DNA of 64,000 nucleotides from Hyphomonas johnsonii MHS-2 (lineage in GTDB: Bacteria; Pseudomonadota; Alphaproteobacteria; Caulobacterales; Hyphomonadaceae), in NCBI RefSeq assembly GCF_000685275.1, contig NZ_ARYK01000001.1:744001-808000 (forward strand), read 5' to 3'. The position numbers and the translations under genes were made by a program. How positions within the stretch are numbered: the stretch's first letter is position 1; every line of letters begins with the position of its first letter. Positions 39,278 to 48,091 of this stretch are shown in pieces. The notes beneath the pieces are model-generated. The model saw only the letters and a list, made by a program, of their open reading frames with translations, was not told the DNA's origin and searched no databases.

Positions 39278-40690
39278 ATGGAATTTGACGCCCTCCTGCT
39301 TTCGCGCATCCAGTTCGGGTTCGTTATCGCCTTCCACATCATGTTTCCGGCCTTCACCATCGGCCTCGCCGCGTTTCTCGCGGTCTGCGAGGGCCTCTGG
39401 CTGAAGACAGGCCATGAGACGTTCAAGCGGCTCTACCTCCACTGGGTGAAGATCTTCGCGCTCGCCTTTGCCATGGGCGTCGTCACAGGCATTGTCATGA
39501 GCTACCAGTTCGGCACGAACTGGAGCGTGTTCTCCGAGATCACCGGCAGCGTCATGGGGCCGATGCTGGCCTTTGAAGTGCTGACCGCCTTCTTCCTCGA
39601 AGCCACCTTCCTCGGAGTCATGCTGTTCGGCTGGAACAAGGTCGGCCGCAAGCTCCACTTCGCGGCAACCTGCGCCGTCGCCATCGGCACCACGCTGTCG
39701 GCCTTCTGGATCATCTCGGCCAACAGCTGGATGCAGACCCCAACAGGGTTCGCGGTTGATCCGGCTACCGGCAATTTCTACGCGACCAACTGGATCGAGG
39801 TCATCTTCAACCCCAGCCTGCCGACCCGTCTGGGCCACATGCTGCTGGCCGCCTATATCACCACCGCGGCCGTCGTCCTGGCGGCAGGTGCCTGGCAGGT
39901 GATCCGCGGACGCCTGACCGAGCCGACGCGCTGGCAGATGCGCATGGCCGCCGGCACGCTGACCCTTCTCCTGCCGATCCAGATCCTCGTCGGCCACCAG
40001 TCCGGTGAAATCGCGCATGAATACCAGCCGGCCAAGATCGCCGTGGCTGAGGGCTGGTGCGAAAGCGCGCCCGTGCAGGGCACGATGCTGATCGCCTGGC
40101 CGTCCGACACCGAATGCGGCCATTCCGGCATCACCATTCCGGGTACCTCGCCCTACCTGTTTGCCAGTGCGCCCAAGGGCGAAGACCTCAAGGGCCTTGA
40201 TGCCTTTGCCCGCGAGGACAGGCCGCCCCTGTGGCTGGTCTTCTATTCATTCCGCATCATGGTTGGTGCCGGCCTCGGCATGCTCGGCCTCGGTGTCTGG
40301 GGCTGTGTCCTCTGGTGGCGCAAGCGGCTCGACCATCCCGGCCTGTTCCACTGGCTTGCCGTGCCCGGCGGCATGCTGGGATTCATCGCGGTGATCACGG
40401 GCTGGATCGTGGCCGAGGTCGGCCGCCAGCCCTACACGGTGTACGGCGCCCTGCGCACGGTCGACAGCGTCTCGCCGATCTCGGCCGGGCAGGTCGCCAC
40501 CTCGCTCCTCGTCTTCATGGTCACCTATGCGATCATCTTCACCGCCGGCACCGTCTACATGGCCCGCATCGCCACGCGCGGCTTCGACGACGATCCGCCA
40601 GGCCAGAAGGATCGCCGGGCGCCCGGTTCACCGCTCGGCGCGGTCGACGATCCTGCCGAAACCAGCGACGACATCGTGGCAGTGGAATAG
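39278..40690 (+). CDS. cydA: bd-type (CIO-like) quinol oxidase subunit I
   Basis: 470 residues, about nine membrane helices. Oxidises quinol and reduces oxygen to water. Heme ligands: His in FVIAFHIMFPAF (about residue 20), His in RLGHMLLAAY (about 188) and a Met further on. The Q loop is short (after SGEIAHEYQPAKIA), as in cyanide-insensitive CioA rather than the long-loop E. coli CydA. GSVMGPMLAFEVLTAFFLEATFLG is the conserved glutamate-bearing helix. First gene of a cydA-cydB-DUF2474 operon. Confidence 0.95.
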   Translation: MEFDALLLSRIQFGFVIAFHIMFPAFTIGLAAFLAVCEGLWLKTGHETFKRLYLHWVKIFALAFAMGVVTGIVMSYQFGTNWSVFSEITGSVMGPMLAFEVLTAFFLEATFLGVMLFGWNKVGRKLHFAATCAVAIGTTLSAFWIISANSWMQTPTGFAVDPATGNFYATNWIEVIFNPSLPTRLGHMLLAAYITTAAVVLAAGAWQVIRGRLTEPTRWQMRMAAGTLTLLLPIQILVGHQSGEIAHEYQPAKIAVAEGWCESAPVQGTMLIAWPSDTECGHSGITIPGTSPYLFASAPKGEDLKGLDAFAREDRPPLWLVFYSFRIMVGAGLGMLGLGVWGCVLWWRKRLDHPGLFHWLAVPGGMLGFIAVITGWIVAEVGRQPYTVYGALRTVDSVSPISAGQVATSLLVFMVTYAIIFTAGTVYMARIATRGFDDDPPGQKDRRAPGSPLGAVDDPAETSDDIVAVE

Positions 40691-40700
40691 GAGCGACCCC

Positions 40701-41750
40701 ATGGCACTCGACCTTCCTCTCATCTGGGCCTTTATCCTTGCCGTTGGCGTGATGATGTACGTCCTGCTCGACGGGTTCGACCTCGGCGTCGGCATGCTCA
40801 CCAACGTCGCGCGCAGCGATGAAGAGCGCAACCTGATGACGGCGACGATCGAACCGGTCTGGGATGGCAACGAGACCTGGCTGATCATTGGCGGGGGCGG
40901 CCTGTTTGCCGCTTTCCCAAAGGCCTATGCCATCATCATGCCGGCCTTCTACCTGCCGGTCCTGATCATGCTGGCGGCGCTGATCTTCCGCGGCGTCGCA
41001 TTCGAGTTCCGGCACAAGGCCGTGCGCCCGACGACCCGCAAGTTCTGGAACGGGGCCTTCTTCGGCGGGTCTGCCACGGCCGCCTTCGCGCAGGGCCTGA
41101 TGCTGGGCGCCATGATCCAGGGCATCACCGTCGAGGGCGGCGCCTTTGCCGGCGGCGCGTTCGACTGGCTGACCCCGTTCAGCGTTCTCGTGGGGGTCTC
41201 GGTCATCATCGGTTACATCCTGCTTGGCGCCTGCTGGCTGGTGCTCAAGACCGAAGGCGACCTGTACCTGCGTGCCCGCAACTGGGCCCGCATCGCGCTG
41301 GTCGGCGTCGCCATCTGCTTCCTGGCCGTCAGCCTCGCAACCCTGTCCATCGACGCTTCGATCGGCGACCGCTGGGGCTTCTCGATGGCGCATATCGATT
41401 TCGCGCGGCTGCTGCCTCTGGCGCCGGTGCCGGTTGTCGGCATGGTTCTCTGCGCCTGGCTGTGGCGCGACCTGTCGATGACGCCGGGCCAGAATGCGGC
41501 GCCTGACTGGCGCCCCTACCTGCTGGCGGTCGGTATCTTCATCAGCGGCTATTTCGGCGTCGGCATCAGCCTCTATCCCTATATCGTGCCGTTCGAATAC
41601 ACGGTGTGGGATGCGGCGGCCCGCGACAATGCGCTGGGGCTGCTCCTGGTCGGGGCGGCGATCATGCTGCCGATCATCCTCGTCTATACGGCGTTCGTGT
41701 ACAGACTGTTCTGGGGCAAGGTGAAGCCCGGTGACGGCTACCATGCCTGA
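40701..41750 (+). CDS. cydB: bd-type quinol oxidase subunit II
   Basis: 349 residues, about eight membrane helices. Structural partner of subunit I. Seen: the family block LDGFDLGVGML (about 25-35), EPVWDGNETWLIIGGGGLFAAFPKAYA and FYLPVLIMLAALIFRGVAFEFR. TAGGAG precedes ATG 40701 by 8 bases. Its 3' end overlaps the DUF2474 gene by 8 bases. Confidence 0.95.
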   Translation: MALDLPLIWAFILAVGVMMYVLLDGFDLGVGMLTNVARSDEERNLMTATIEPVWDGNETWLIIGGGGLFAAFPKAYAIIMPAFYLPVLIMLAALIFRGVAFEFRHKAVRPTTRKFWNGAFFGGSATAAFAQGLMLGAMIQGITVEGGAFAGGAFDWLTPFSVLVGVSVIIGYILLGACWLVLKTEGDLYLRARNWARIALVGVAICFLAVSLATLSIDASIGDRWGFSMAHIDFARLLPLAPVPVVGMVLCAWLWRDLSMTPGQNAAPDWRPYLLAVGIFISGYFGVGISLYPYIVPFEYTVWDAAARDNALGLLLVGAAIMLPIILVYTAFVYRLFWGKVKPGDGYHA

Positions 41751-41904
41751 TCCGGTCTTCCGCCCGGTCGAACCCCTGCCTGACGGCCAGCCGGAAGGGC
41801 CGCTGCTGAAGCGCCTCGCCTGGTTCGTGGGCATCGCGCTGGTGTCCGTACTGGTCGTCGCCGCCGTGGCCTACACCCTGCGGGCCGCCCTGTTCATCGG
41901 CTAG
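41743..41904 (+). CDS. DUF2474 small subunit of bd-type oxidase (CydX-like)
   Basis: 53 residues, too short for most gene callers. ATG 41743 lies inside the cydB 3' end. The sequence MPDPVFRPVEPL leads to one membrane helix, WFVGIALVSVLVVAAVAYTL (about 29-48), preceded by LLKRLA. DUF2474 proteins follow cioAB/cydAB genes and are thought to fill the role of CydX, stabilising the heme site. The TAG stop shares a CTAG with the stop of the convergent hydrolase gene. Confidence 0.8.
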   Translation: MPDPVFRPVEPLPDGQPEGPLLKRLAWFVGIALVSVLVVAAVAYTLRAALFIG

Positions 41905-43076
41905 CCCTGCGGGGCCGGTGCACCGAACAGGCGCCGCGCACGCATCCAGTCGGACACGGTCTTCACCGCTGCGGGCAACAGGTCCGGCCGCTCGATATAA
42001 TAGTGGTCGGCGCCCTTGATCGTCTCGATCTGCTTGTCCTCCGACGCCACCGCCGCGTACAGCCGCTGCGCATGGCTCGGCGTGCAGGCCAGGTCGGCCG
42101 AATTGCTGATCACCAGCACCGGGCACGACACGCGCGATGCATTGCCGACACCGTCCGCGCGGCTCTCGTCGAGGCTCCACTGTGACAGCCACGAGCGCAG
42201 CGTCGTGAACCGCGCCAGGCCCACCGGCCCGTCATTGGCAATGCGCGGGTCGCCGAGATAGCAGGTGCCGGGCCTGCGGTCGGACGGGTCCTGCGCCGGG
42301 TCCAGCCAGCGCACGTCGCACATCGTGCCCTGCACCACGAAGCAGCGTTCGCCGTCTGGCTCGGCGCTCGCCCTGATCTCCGCCAGCTGCTCGAGCGCCC
42401 GCGCCGTGATCCGCCGGTTGCGGGCCACCTGCGCCGCGCGGAACTGTTCCACGAATTCTGCCGAATAGGGCGGCTGGTGCGGACAGTCCGCGGCATGGAT
42501 GTCCAGCTCCGGGTCGCGGTCGAACGGCCGGTCCTCGTCCAGGATGGACGGGTCCAGCCATTCCGTCATCGTCGTCGACCGGCTGACATGCGCAGCCAGC
42601 AGCAGGATCGCGTCTGCCGGAATCAGGCCCGCGCCGGCCAGGTCCACGCTGTCACCGGCGGGCGTTTCGGTGATCGTCGGATGCTCGGCCTGGTCCTGGT
42701 AGAACAGCGACAGCGAGCCACCGCCAGACCATCCCCCCAGCACGATCTTCTCATAGCCGAACCGCGTCTTCGCGTCGGCGATGCACCCGCCAAGGTCCAG
42801 AACGCACTTTTCCATGATCAGGGCGGTGTCATTGCCCCGGTAGCGCGGGTTGCAATAGATCACGTGATGGCCGGCCCGCGCCAGCGCCGACACGAGCGGC
42901 AGGAAGCTGCCGCCGCCGATCGGATGGCTGAACACGATGGCGGTCGTGGACTCCACATTGTCCGGACGGATGCGCATGCATTCGACGAACACCTTGCCTG
43001 GCGGGCCGCCATAGGTTTCCTTCAGCCGTCCGCCGTCTGCATTCATGAATCCATAGGGTTCCCTTACGATAGCCAT
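41901..43076 (-). CDS. Alpha/beta hydrolase
   Basis: 391 residues. The nucleophile Ser117 sits in GGWSGGG, with the oxyanion-region HPIGGGSFLP (about 51-60), a later Asp in NSADLAC and the catalytic His in GADHYYIE. No signal peptide, so cytoplasmic. ATG 43076 was chosen because homology starts there and AAGGA is close by; the open frame runs on antisense through the VOC gene, which is an artefact. The substrate is unknown; it is divergent from the VOC gene by 81 bases and may share its regulation. Confidence 0.85.
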   Translation of the reverse strand: MAIVREPYGFMNADGGRLKETYGGPPGKVFVECMRIRPDNVESTTAIVFSHPIGGGSFLPLVSALARAGHHVIYCNPRYRGNDTALIMEKCVLDLGGCIADAKTRFGYEKIVLGGWSGGGSLSLFYQDQAEHPTITETPAGDSVDLAGAGLIPADAILLLAAHVSRSTTMTEWLDPSILDEDRPFDRDPELDIHAADCPHQPPYSAEFVEQFRAAQVARNRRITARALEQLAEIRASAEPDGERCFVVQGTMCDVRWLDPAQDPSDRRPGTCYLGDPRIANDGPVGLARFTTLRSWLSQWSLDESRADGVGNASRVSCPVLVISNSADLACTPSHAQRLYAAVASEDKQIETIKGADHYYIERPDLLPAAVKTVSDWMRARRLFGAPAPQG

Positions 43077-43157
43077 CCTGCGTTCCTTGCCCTTGTTTTT
43101 TCTCAGGCGCATACTTGCCGAAAGAATGATCAGGGGAAAGCAGGAAAGGCCCGCGGA

Positions 43158-43853
43158 ATGACCCAGCAGTCCCGGCCGCAACCGAGCGGCATACATCACA
43201 TCGCGATCATGGCATCCGACATCAAGGCGCATATTGCCTACTTCTCGGAGGTGATGAATTTCCCGCTCGTCGCCCTGTTCGACATGCACGGCGTGCCGGG
43301 CGGGCTGCACGCCTTCCTGCGCATGAACGATCACAGCTTCTTCTCGATCGTCCAGTTGCCCGATGTCGACAAGATCCCCGTCACGCTCGGTGTCACGCAT
43401 GCCGGCAATGGCGCCCTGCCCAGTGCGGCCGGCACGATGCAGCACCTTGCCTTCCGCGCCGACGATGAAGCCGGCCTGCTGGCCATGCGCGACCGTATCC
43501 GCAGCCACGGCGTCAATGTCATCGGCCCGCTCGACCACGGTTTCTGCAAGTCGATCTATTTTGCCGGGCCGGACCAGCTCACGCTGGAAGTGGCTGCCCC
43601 GGTGACCACGGTTGATCCGAAACAGTGGATTGATCCGGCCGTGCTGGAAAAGGCCGGCATCTCGGCCGAGGAGGCCGAAGCCTACAAGGCACCCGCGCCA
43701 TATGCGGGGCAGGGCAATGAACCCCAGCCAGCCTACGACCCGGCCCAGCCGCACATGGTCTATCCACCGGAAATGTACCAGGCCCTTCTGAAAATGCCGG
43801 ACGAAGCCATCGCCGCGTCCGCCAAATTTCCGGGCCCGCCCGTGCCAGCCTAG
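43158..43853 (+). CDS. VOC-family protein (glyoxalase/dioxygenase type)
   Basis: 231 residues of the vicinal-oxygen-chelate superfamily. Metal ligands are suggested by IHHIAI (about residues 13-18), MQHLAFRADD (about 95) and LTLEVAAP (about 145), the spacing of a two-repeat VOC module. The C-terminal 60 residues are a Pro/Ala-rich extension. Enzyme activity is not determined. It runs opposite to its neighbours and its stop shares CTAG with that of the CoA-transferase gene. Confidence 0.82.
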   Translation: MTQQSRPQPSGIHHIAIMASDIKAHIAYFSEVMNFPLVALFDMHGVPGGLHAFLRMNDHSFFSIVQLPDVDKIPVTLGVTHAGNGALPSAAGTMQHLAFRADDEAGLLAMRDRIRSHGVNVIGPLDHGFCKSIYFAGPDQLTLEVAAPVTTVDPKQWIDPAVLEKAGISAEEAEAYKAPAPYAGQGNEPQPAYDPAQPHMVYPPEMYQALLKMPDEAIAASAKFPGPPVPA

Positions 43854-45016
43854 GCCGGCCGGCCCAGCCAGCGCTCGAGGATCGCTGCCGTATCCTCGCC
43901 CACCCGTTGCGGTGCCGTCTTGCGGATCGAGCCCGGCGTCGCCGAGAATTTCGGGAACGTGCCCTGCATCTTGACCGGCCCCATTTCCGGGTCGTCCACG
44001 GTCACGATGGATTCGCGCGCCGCATAGTGCGGGTCGGCCACCATGTCCGCGGCGGTGTAGATCCGCCCGGACGGGACGGAATGTGCCAGCAGCAGCGCCT
44101 CCAGCTCCGCCACGGTCAGCGTGCGGGTCCAGTCGCTGACGATCTCGTCCAGCTCCGCCTGGTGTTCGCCGCGCGCCAGGTGCGTTGCAAAGCGCGGATC
44201 TCTCACAAGGTCTTCACGCCCCATCGCGTCGCACAGGCGCCGGAAGATCGGGTCCTGGTTGCCGCCGATCAGGAACTCGCCATCCTTGCACGGATAGGCG
44301 TTCGACGGCGCAATCTTCGGCAGGATCGCCCCGGTGCGCGTTCGCATGAAGCCGGACGTCGAATAATCCGCGACATAGCTCTCCATCACCTGCAGCACGC
44401 TTTCATACAGCGCGACATCGATGACCTGGCCATCGCCGGTCTTGTCGCGGTGGTGCAGCGCCGCCAGGACGCCCATGCAGCCATAGGTCGCCGCCAGCGT
44501 GTCCCCGATGGATATCCCGACGCGCAGTGGCATCCGGTCCGGATCGCCGACAATGCCGCGCAAGCCGCCGAACCCTTCGCCGATCAGGCCGAATCCCGGC
44601 CGGTCCGCATAGGGGCCCGTCTGGCCGTAGCCTGACATGCGCGCCACGATCAGGCCCGGGTTGGCTTCGCGCAGTGCCAGTGGATCAAGGTTCCACTTTT
44701 CCAGTGCCCCCGGGCGGAAATTCTCGACCAGCACATCGGCCTTTCCGATCAGGTCGCGTGCCAGTTGCTGGCCCTCGTCGGTGCGCAGGTCGACCGCCAC
44801 CGAATACTTGTTGCGCCCGATTACGCGCCACCAGGCGGGCCGGTCGCCCTGTCCCCATTCGCGCATCGGGTCGCCCTTGCCGGGCGGCTCGATCTTCACC
44901 ACTTCGGCACCCATGTCGCCCAGCAGCTGCCCGCAGAATGGCCCCGCGATGAGTTGCCCCATCTCGACGACTTTCAGGCCGTGCAGCGGGCCGTTCGGTT
45001 TGGACGACTTGGTCAT
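43850..45016 (-). CDS. CaiB/BaiF family III CoA-transferase
   Basis: 388 residues. Transfers CoA between carboxylic acids. N-terminal GLKVVEMGQLIAGPFCGQLLGDMGAEVVKIE is the family signature. GRNKYSVAVDLRTDEG follows, and the catalytic Asp is expected in the ADVLVENFRPG-to-GDPDRMPLR region. ATG 45016 is preferred; ATG 45037 lies directly after the stop of the upstream lipoprotein gene and is possible. Last gene of a leftward series with an acyl-CoA synthetase and an SDR, so a catabolic route is likely. Confidence 0.9.
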   Translation of the reverse strand: MTKSSKPNGPLHGLKVVEMGQLIAGPFCGQLLGDMGAEVVKIEPPGKGDPMREWGQGDRPAWWRVIGRNKYSVAVDLRTDEGQQLARDLIGKADVLVENFRPGALEKWNLDPLALREANPGLIVARMSGYGQTGPYADRPGFGLIGEGFGGLRGIVGDPDRMPLRVGISIGDTLAATYGCMGVLAALHHRDKTGDGQVIDVALYESVLQVMESYVADYSTSGFMRTRTGAILPKIAPSNAYPCKDGEFLIGGNQDPIFRRLCDAMGREDLVRDPRFATHLARGEHQAELDEIVSDWTRTLTVAELEALLLAHSVPSGRIYTAADMVADPHYAARESIVTVDDPEMGPVKMQGTFPKFSATPGSIRKTAPQRVGEDTAAILERWLGRPA

Positions 45017-45037
45017 GGTGGTGCCGCCTTTCGGCAT

Positions 45038-45463
45038 TCAGTTCTTCAAGTATTTCTTCCCGAGCCGTTCGGCAACGGCGTTGGCGTCATGGGCATCGGC
45101 ACCTGGTTCCTGTGTTCGTGCCAGTTTCACGACGAGCCTGGCTGCAGGGCGACCAAACGTTCCGGCTGAGCCAGCCCGTACCAGATCAGTCTTGTTATCG
45201 TTGCTTTCTATTTCGAAGAAATCGAATCCTTTTTCGATCGCGAGCTGGGCCGCGCGCAGCATGTTGTGCTCCCCGGGAACGTTCGCTGGCGTAATCGGGC
45301 TGGCGTGATTGTAGATTTCATACCTGTTGCCGCCGAGATCCGTGACCCGACTACCATAGCCCGACCAAACGGAATCGTATTCCGCGCGATAGGGCGTGGC
45401 TTGTCCGACGGTACATGCCGAAATGAAGGCCACCGACAGAACAAGGAACAGGAATTTGGTCAT
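45038..45463 (-). CDS. CC0125/CC1285-like lipoprotein
   Basis: 141 residues. Signal peptide MTKFLFLVLSVAFISAC with a lipobox (ISA-C). The mature part, with GYGSRVTDLGGNRYEIY and LRAAQLAIEKGFDFFEI, has the look of the CC0125/CC1285 lipoprotein family of Caulobacter and relatives; I infer this from pattern only. It is inserted between the acyl-CoA synthetase and CoA-transferase genes on the same strand. Confidence 0.7.
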   Translation of the reverse strand: MTKFLFLVLSVAFISACTVGQATPYRAEYDSVWSGYGSRVTDLGGNRYEIYNHASPITPANVPGEHNMLRAAQLAIEKGFDFFEIESNDNKTDLVRAGSAGTFGRPAARLVVKLARTQEPGADAHDANAVAERLGKKYLKN

Positions 45464-45496
45464 GCGAGCCCCTGGGCAGTTGCCGCTTTGCCTCCG

Positions 45497-47116
45497 CTAG
45501 GCTTTTCCGGCCTGTTCCAGCGCAAACGCCTTGATCGTCTTGTAGTCCGCCTTGCCGTTCACCGCGCGGCCAAGGTCGGGCATGAAGAACACGCGCTTGG
45601 GCGATTTGAACCGGGCTATCTTGGTCGCCACGAAGGCGCGCAGCTCGTCTTCCGACACCTCGCCGTCCAGTGAGACAACCGCCGTCACCGCCTGGCCCCA
45701 CTTGTCGTCGGGCAGGCCGACCACCAGCGCGTCACGCACCGCGTCGTGCAGCTTCAGCGCCTCTTCCACTTCTTCCGGATAGACTTTCTCGCCCGCCGTG
45801 TTGATGCAGTTCGATCCGCGGCCCAGCAGCGTCATCGAGCCGTCGGCCTCCACCGTGCACCAGTCGCCCGGGATGGAATAGCGAATGCCATTGATGGTCG
45901 GGAAGGTCTTGGCCGTTTTCTCGGGGTCCTTGTAATAGCCGAGCGGCACCGCGCCACCGCGTGCCACGAAACCGGATTCGCCGCTGCCCGGCAGGATCTC
46001 GCGATGGTCCTCGGTGAACACCTTGCAGTTCGGGCCGAGTTCGAATTTCGACGTCTTCACCTCGCCATCGGCGGTCATCGCTGACGAGCCGAAGCCGACC
46101 GCTTCCGATGCGCCGAAACTGTCCATCATCGCCGCCTGCGGCATGTGCTTCAGCAGGCCGCGCTTGACCTCGACCGACCACATCACGCCAGACGAAACGA
46201 TGCCGACAACCGTGGAGAGGTCATACTTGCCGGGGTTCTCGTCCAGTTCCTTCAGCATCGGCTTGCCGAACGCGTCCCCGACAATGGCCATATTGGTCAC
46301 GCCGTTCTTCTCGACCGTCTCCCACAGGTTCTGCGGGCTGAAATTCTTGTTCTCCGTCAGCGTCACGATGGCGCCGCCATTCAGGATCACGCCCATCGCC
46401 GTGAACAGGCCGGTCCCGTGCATCAGCGGGCAGGCGGGAATGAGCCGCGCATGCCGGCCCAGTTCCAGCGCATTGGCAACATGCTCGGCCAGGTCCTTCG
46501 GCACCGGGCCGCCAGCCTTGGCCACGCCTTCCATGCCGGCCTGCCGCCAGATGGCGTGAGACCACATCACGCCCTTGGGCATGCCCGTCGTCCCGCCGGT
46601 ATAGAGGAACAGCATGTCGTCGCCCGACCGCTCGATGCCCAGCGGCGCGGCGTCGCCCCTTGTGGCGAGGTCTTCGTAGGCCACCGCAAAGTCCGGCACG
46701 CTGGCGCCGCCAATCTGCACCCAGGCCACCACGTCCGGCAGGCGCGTCCGCACGCGCTCCACCTGCTCGATGAACTCCACGTCGTAGAACACGACCGTGG
46801 AATCCGAATTGTCGAAAATGTAGACCAGCTCGTCGTCGAGATAGCGGTAATTGACGTTCACATGGGTCAGGCGGCCCTTGAAGCAGGCGGCCAGCGCTTC
46901 GGTATATTCCGGCTGGTTGCGCAGGTAGAAGCCGGCCTTGTCGCCGGTCTTAGCGCCCATCTCGCGCAGGTTCCGCGCCAGCCGGTTCGACCGCGCCGTC
47001 ATCTCGGGCCACGAGACCACCCGGTCGCCGTGGATCAGGGCCGGGGCGTCCTCACCCAGCACCTCGCCCAGCGCATCCAGCATATCCCCGAAATTCCAGT
47101 CAAAAGCCTTTGGCAC
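45497..47116 (-). CDS. Acyl-CoA synthetase (FadD-like)
   Basis: 539 residues, adenylate-forming superfamily. P-loop-like motif LYTGGTTGMPKGVMWSH (A3), A5 region SFGASEAVGFG, and A8/A10 GRGSNCINTAGEKVYPEEVEEAL with the catalytic Lys in GKADYKTIK near the C terminus. Activates a fatty or other hydrophobic acid with ATP and CoA. Related to steroid-side-chain FadD-type enzymes, but the substrate is not known. Follows the SDR gene after 99 bases. Confidence 0.92.
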   Translation of the reverse strand: MPKAFDWNFGDMLDALGEVLGEDAPALIHGDRVVSWPEMTARSNRLARNLREMGAKTGDKAGFYLRNQPEYTEALAACFKGRLTHVNVNYRYLDDELVYIFDNSDSTVVFYDVEFIEQVERVRTRLPDVVAWVQIGGASVPDFAVAYEDLATRGDAAPLGIERSGDDMLFLYTGGTTGMPKGVMWSHAIWRQAGMEGVAKAGGPVPKDLAEHVANALELGRHARLIPACPLMHGTGLFTAMGVILNGGAIVTLTENKNFSPQNLWETVEKNGVTNMAIVGDAFGKPMLKELDENPGKYDLSTVVGIVSSGVMWSVEVKRGLLKHMPQAAMMDSFGASEAVGFGSSAMTADGEVKTSKFELGPNCKVFTEDHREILPGSGESGFVARGGAVPLGYYKDPEKTAKTFPTINGIRYSIPGDWCTVEADGSMTLLGRGSNCINTAGEKVYPEEVEEALKLHDAVRDALVVGLPDDKWGQAVTAVVSLDGEVSEDELRAFVATKIARFKSPKRVFFMPDLGRAVNGKADYKTIKAFALEQAGKA

Positions 47117-47215
47117 AGTATTGTCTCTCCCTGATTATTGTTTTGGTCGACTGTAATGCCTTGCCGCCGGGGCAGCAAAGCATCAAACCGTGATCTGCCG
47201 GTATCCCGGGACCGC

Positions 47216-48001
47216 TCAGCGCGGTGCCATCCGGATCGCGCCATCGAGGCGGATCGTCTGGCCGTTGAAATAGCCATTGGTGGCAAACTGCATGGCCAGA
47301 GAGGCGAACTCCTCCGGATTGCCGAGCCGCTTGGGGAAGGGCACCGACGCGGCAAGGCTGTCCAGCACGTTCTGCGGCGCGCCCAGCATCAGCGGCGTGG
47401 CGAAAATGCCCGGCATGATCGAGTTCACCCGGATGCCCAGGTCCATCAGGTCGCGTGCCAGCGGCAGCACCAGCCCGTTCACGCCGGCCTTGGCAGACCC
47501 GTACACAACCTGGCCGATCTGCGCGTCCATCGCGGCAACCGACGCCGTCAGCGTGATTACGCCGCGTTCGCCATCCTCGGTGATCGGTTCGGCATTCGCC
47601 ATGCCCAGCGCCGAGATCGACGCGACCCGGTAGGACGCAACCAGCACGCCCTGCACGCCGAATTCGTAATCCTCGGTCGGCAGGCGTTTGAAGCCGTGGC
47701 TGGCCTTGTCGAAGCGCAGTGTCTTGCCGCCCTTGGCGGTCATCGCGCAGTGCACGGTCACGCGCTCCTGCCCGTGGGCCGCGCGGGCCTTCTCGAAGCC
47801 ATCGAGCACCGACTGCTCGTCCAGGATGTTCACATTGCAGAACAGGCCGCCAATCGCCTTGGCAACCGCCTCGCCCTTCTCCTGGTTGATGTCGAAAATC
47901 GCGACCGGCGCGCCCGCCTTGGCAAAGGCTTCCGCCGTGGCCTGGCCAAGGCCGGATGCGCCGCCGGTGACGACAACGGGTGTGGATTTGCTGATCTGCA
48001 T
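47216..48001 (-). CDS. SDR-family 3-hydroxyacyl-CoA dehydrogenase type
   Basis: 261-residue short-chain dehydrogenase. Nucleotide-binding TGGASGLG (residues 13-20), then DINQEKG for NAD specificity, catalytic Ser in ITLTASVAAMD and YxxxK in YGSAKAG. The long insertion and RVNSIMPGIFATPLM are typical of the HSD17B10-like 3-hydroxyacyl-CoA dehydrogenase group. GAGGAGAG precedes ATG 48001. Upstream of an acyl-CoA synthetase on the same strand. Confidence 0.9.
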   Translation of the reverse strand: MQISKSTPVVVTGGASGLGQATAEAFAKAGAPVAIFDINQEKGEAVAKAIGGLFCNVNILDEQSVLDGFEKARAAHGQERVTVHCAMTAKGGKTLRFDKASHGFKRLPTEDYEFGVQGVLVASYRVASISALGMANAEPITEDGERGVITLTASVAAMDAQIGQVVYGSAKAGVNGLVLPLARDLMDLGIRVNSIMPGIFATPLMLGAPQNVLDSLAASVPFPKRLGNPEEFASLAMQFATNGYFNGQTIRLDGAIRMAPR

Positions 48002-48091
48002 GGGTTTCTCTCCTCGGGATTATCTTTTGCCCGATTTGTAGACCCGGCTTCCGGCCTTGGGAACGCCTGCCGCCGGGAGAGGTAGCCCATG

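Noticed and set aside
41901..43754. 617-residue version of the alpha/beta hydrolase
   Set aside because: The extra 226 N-terminal residues are antisense to the VOC gene; homology starts at ATG 43076.
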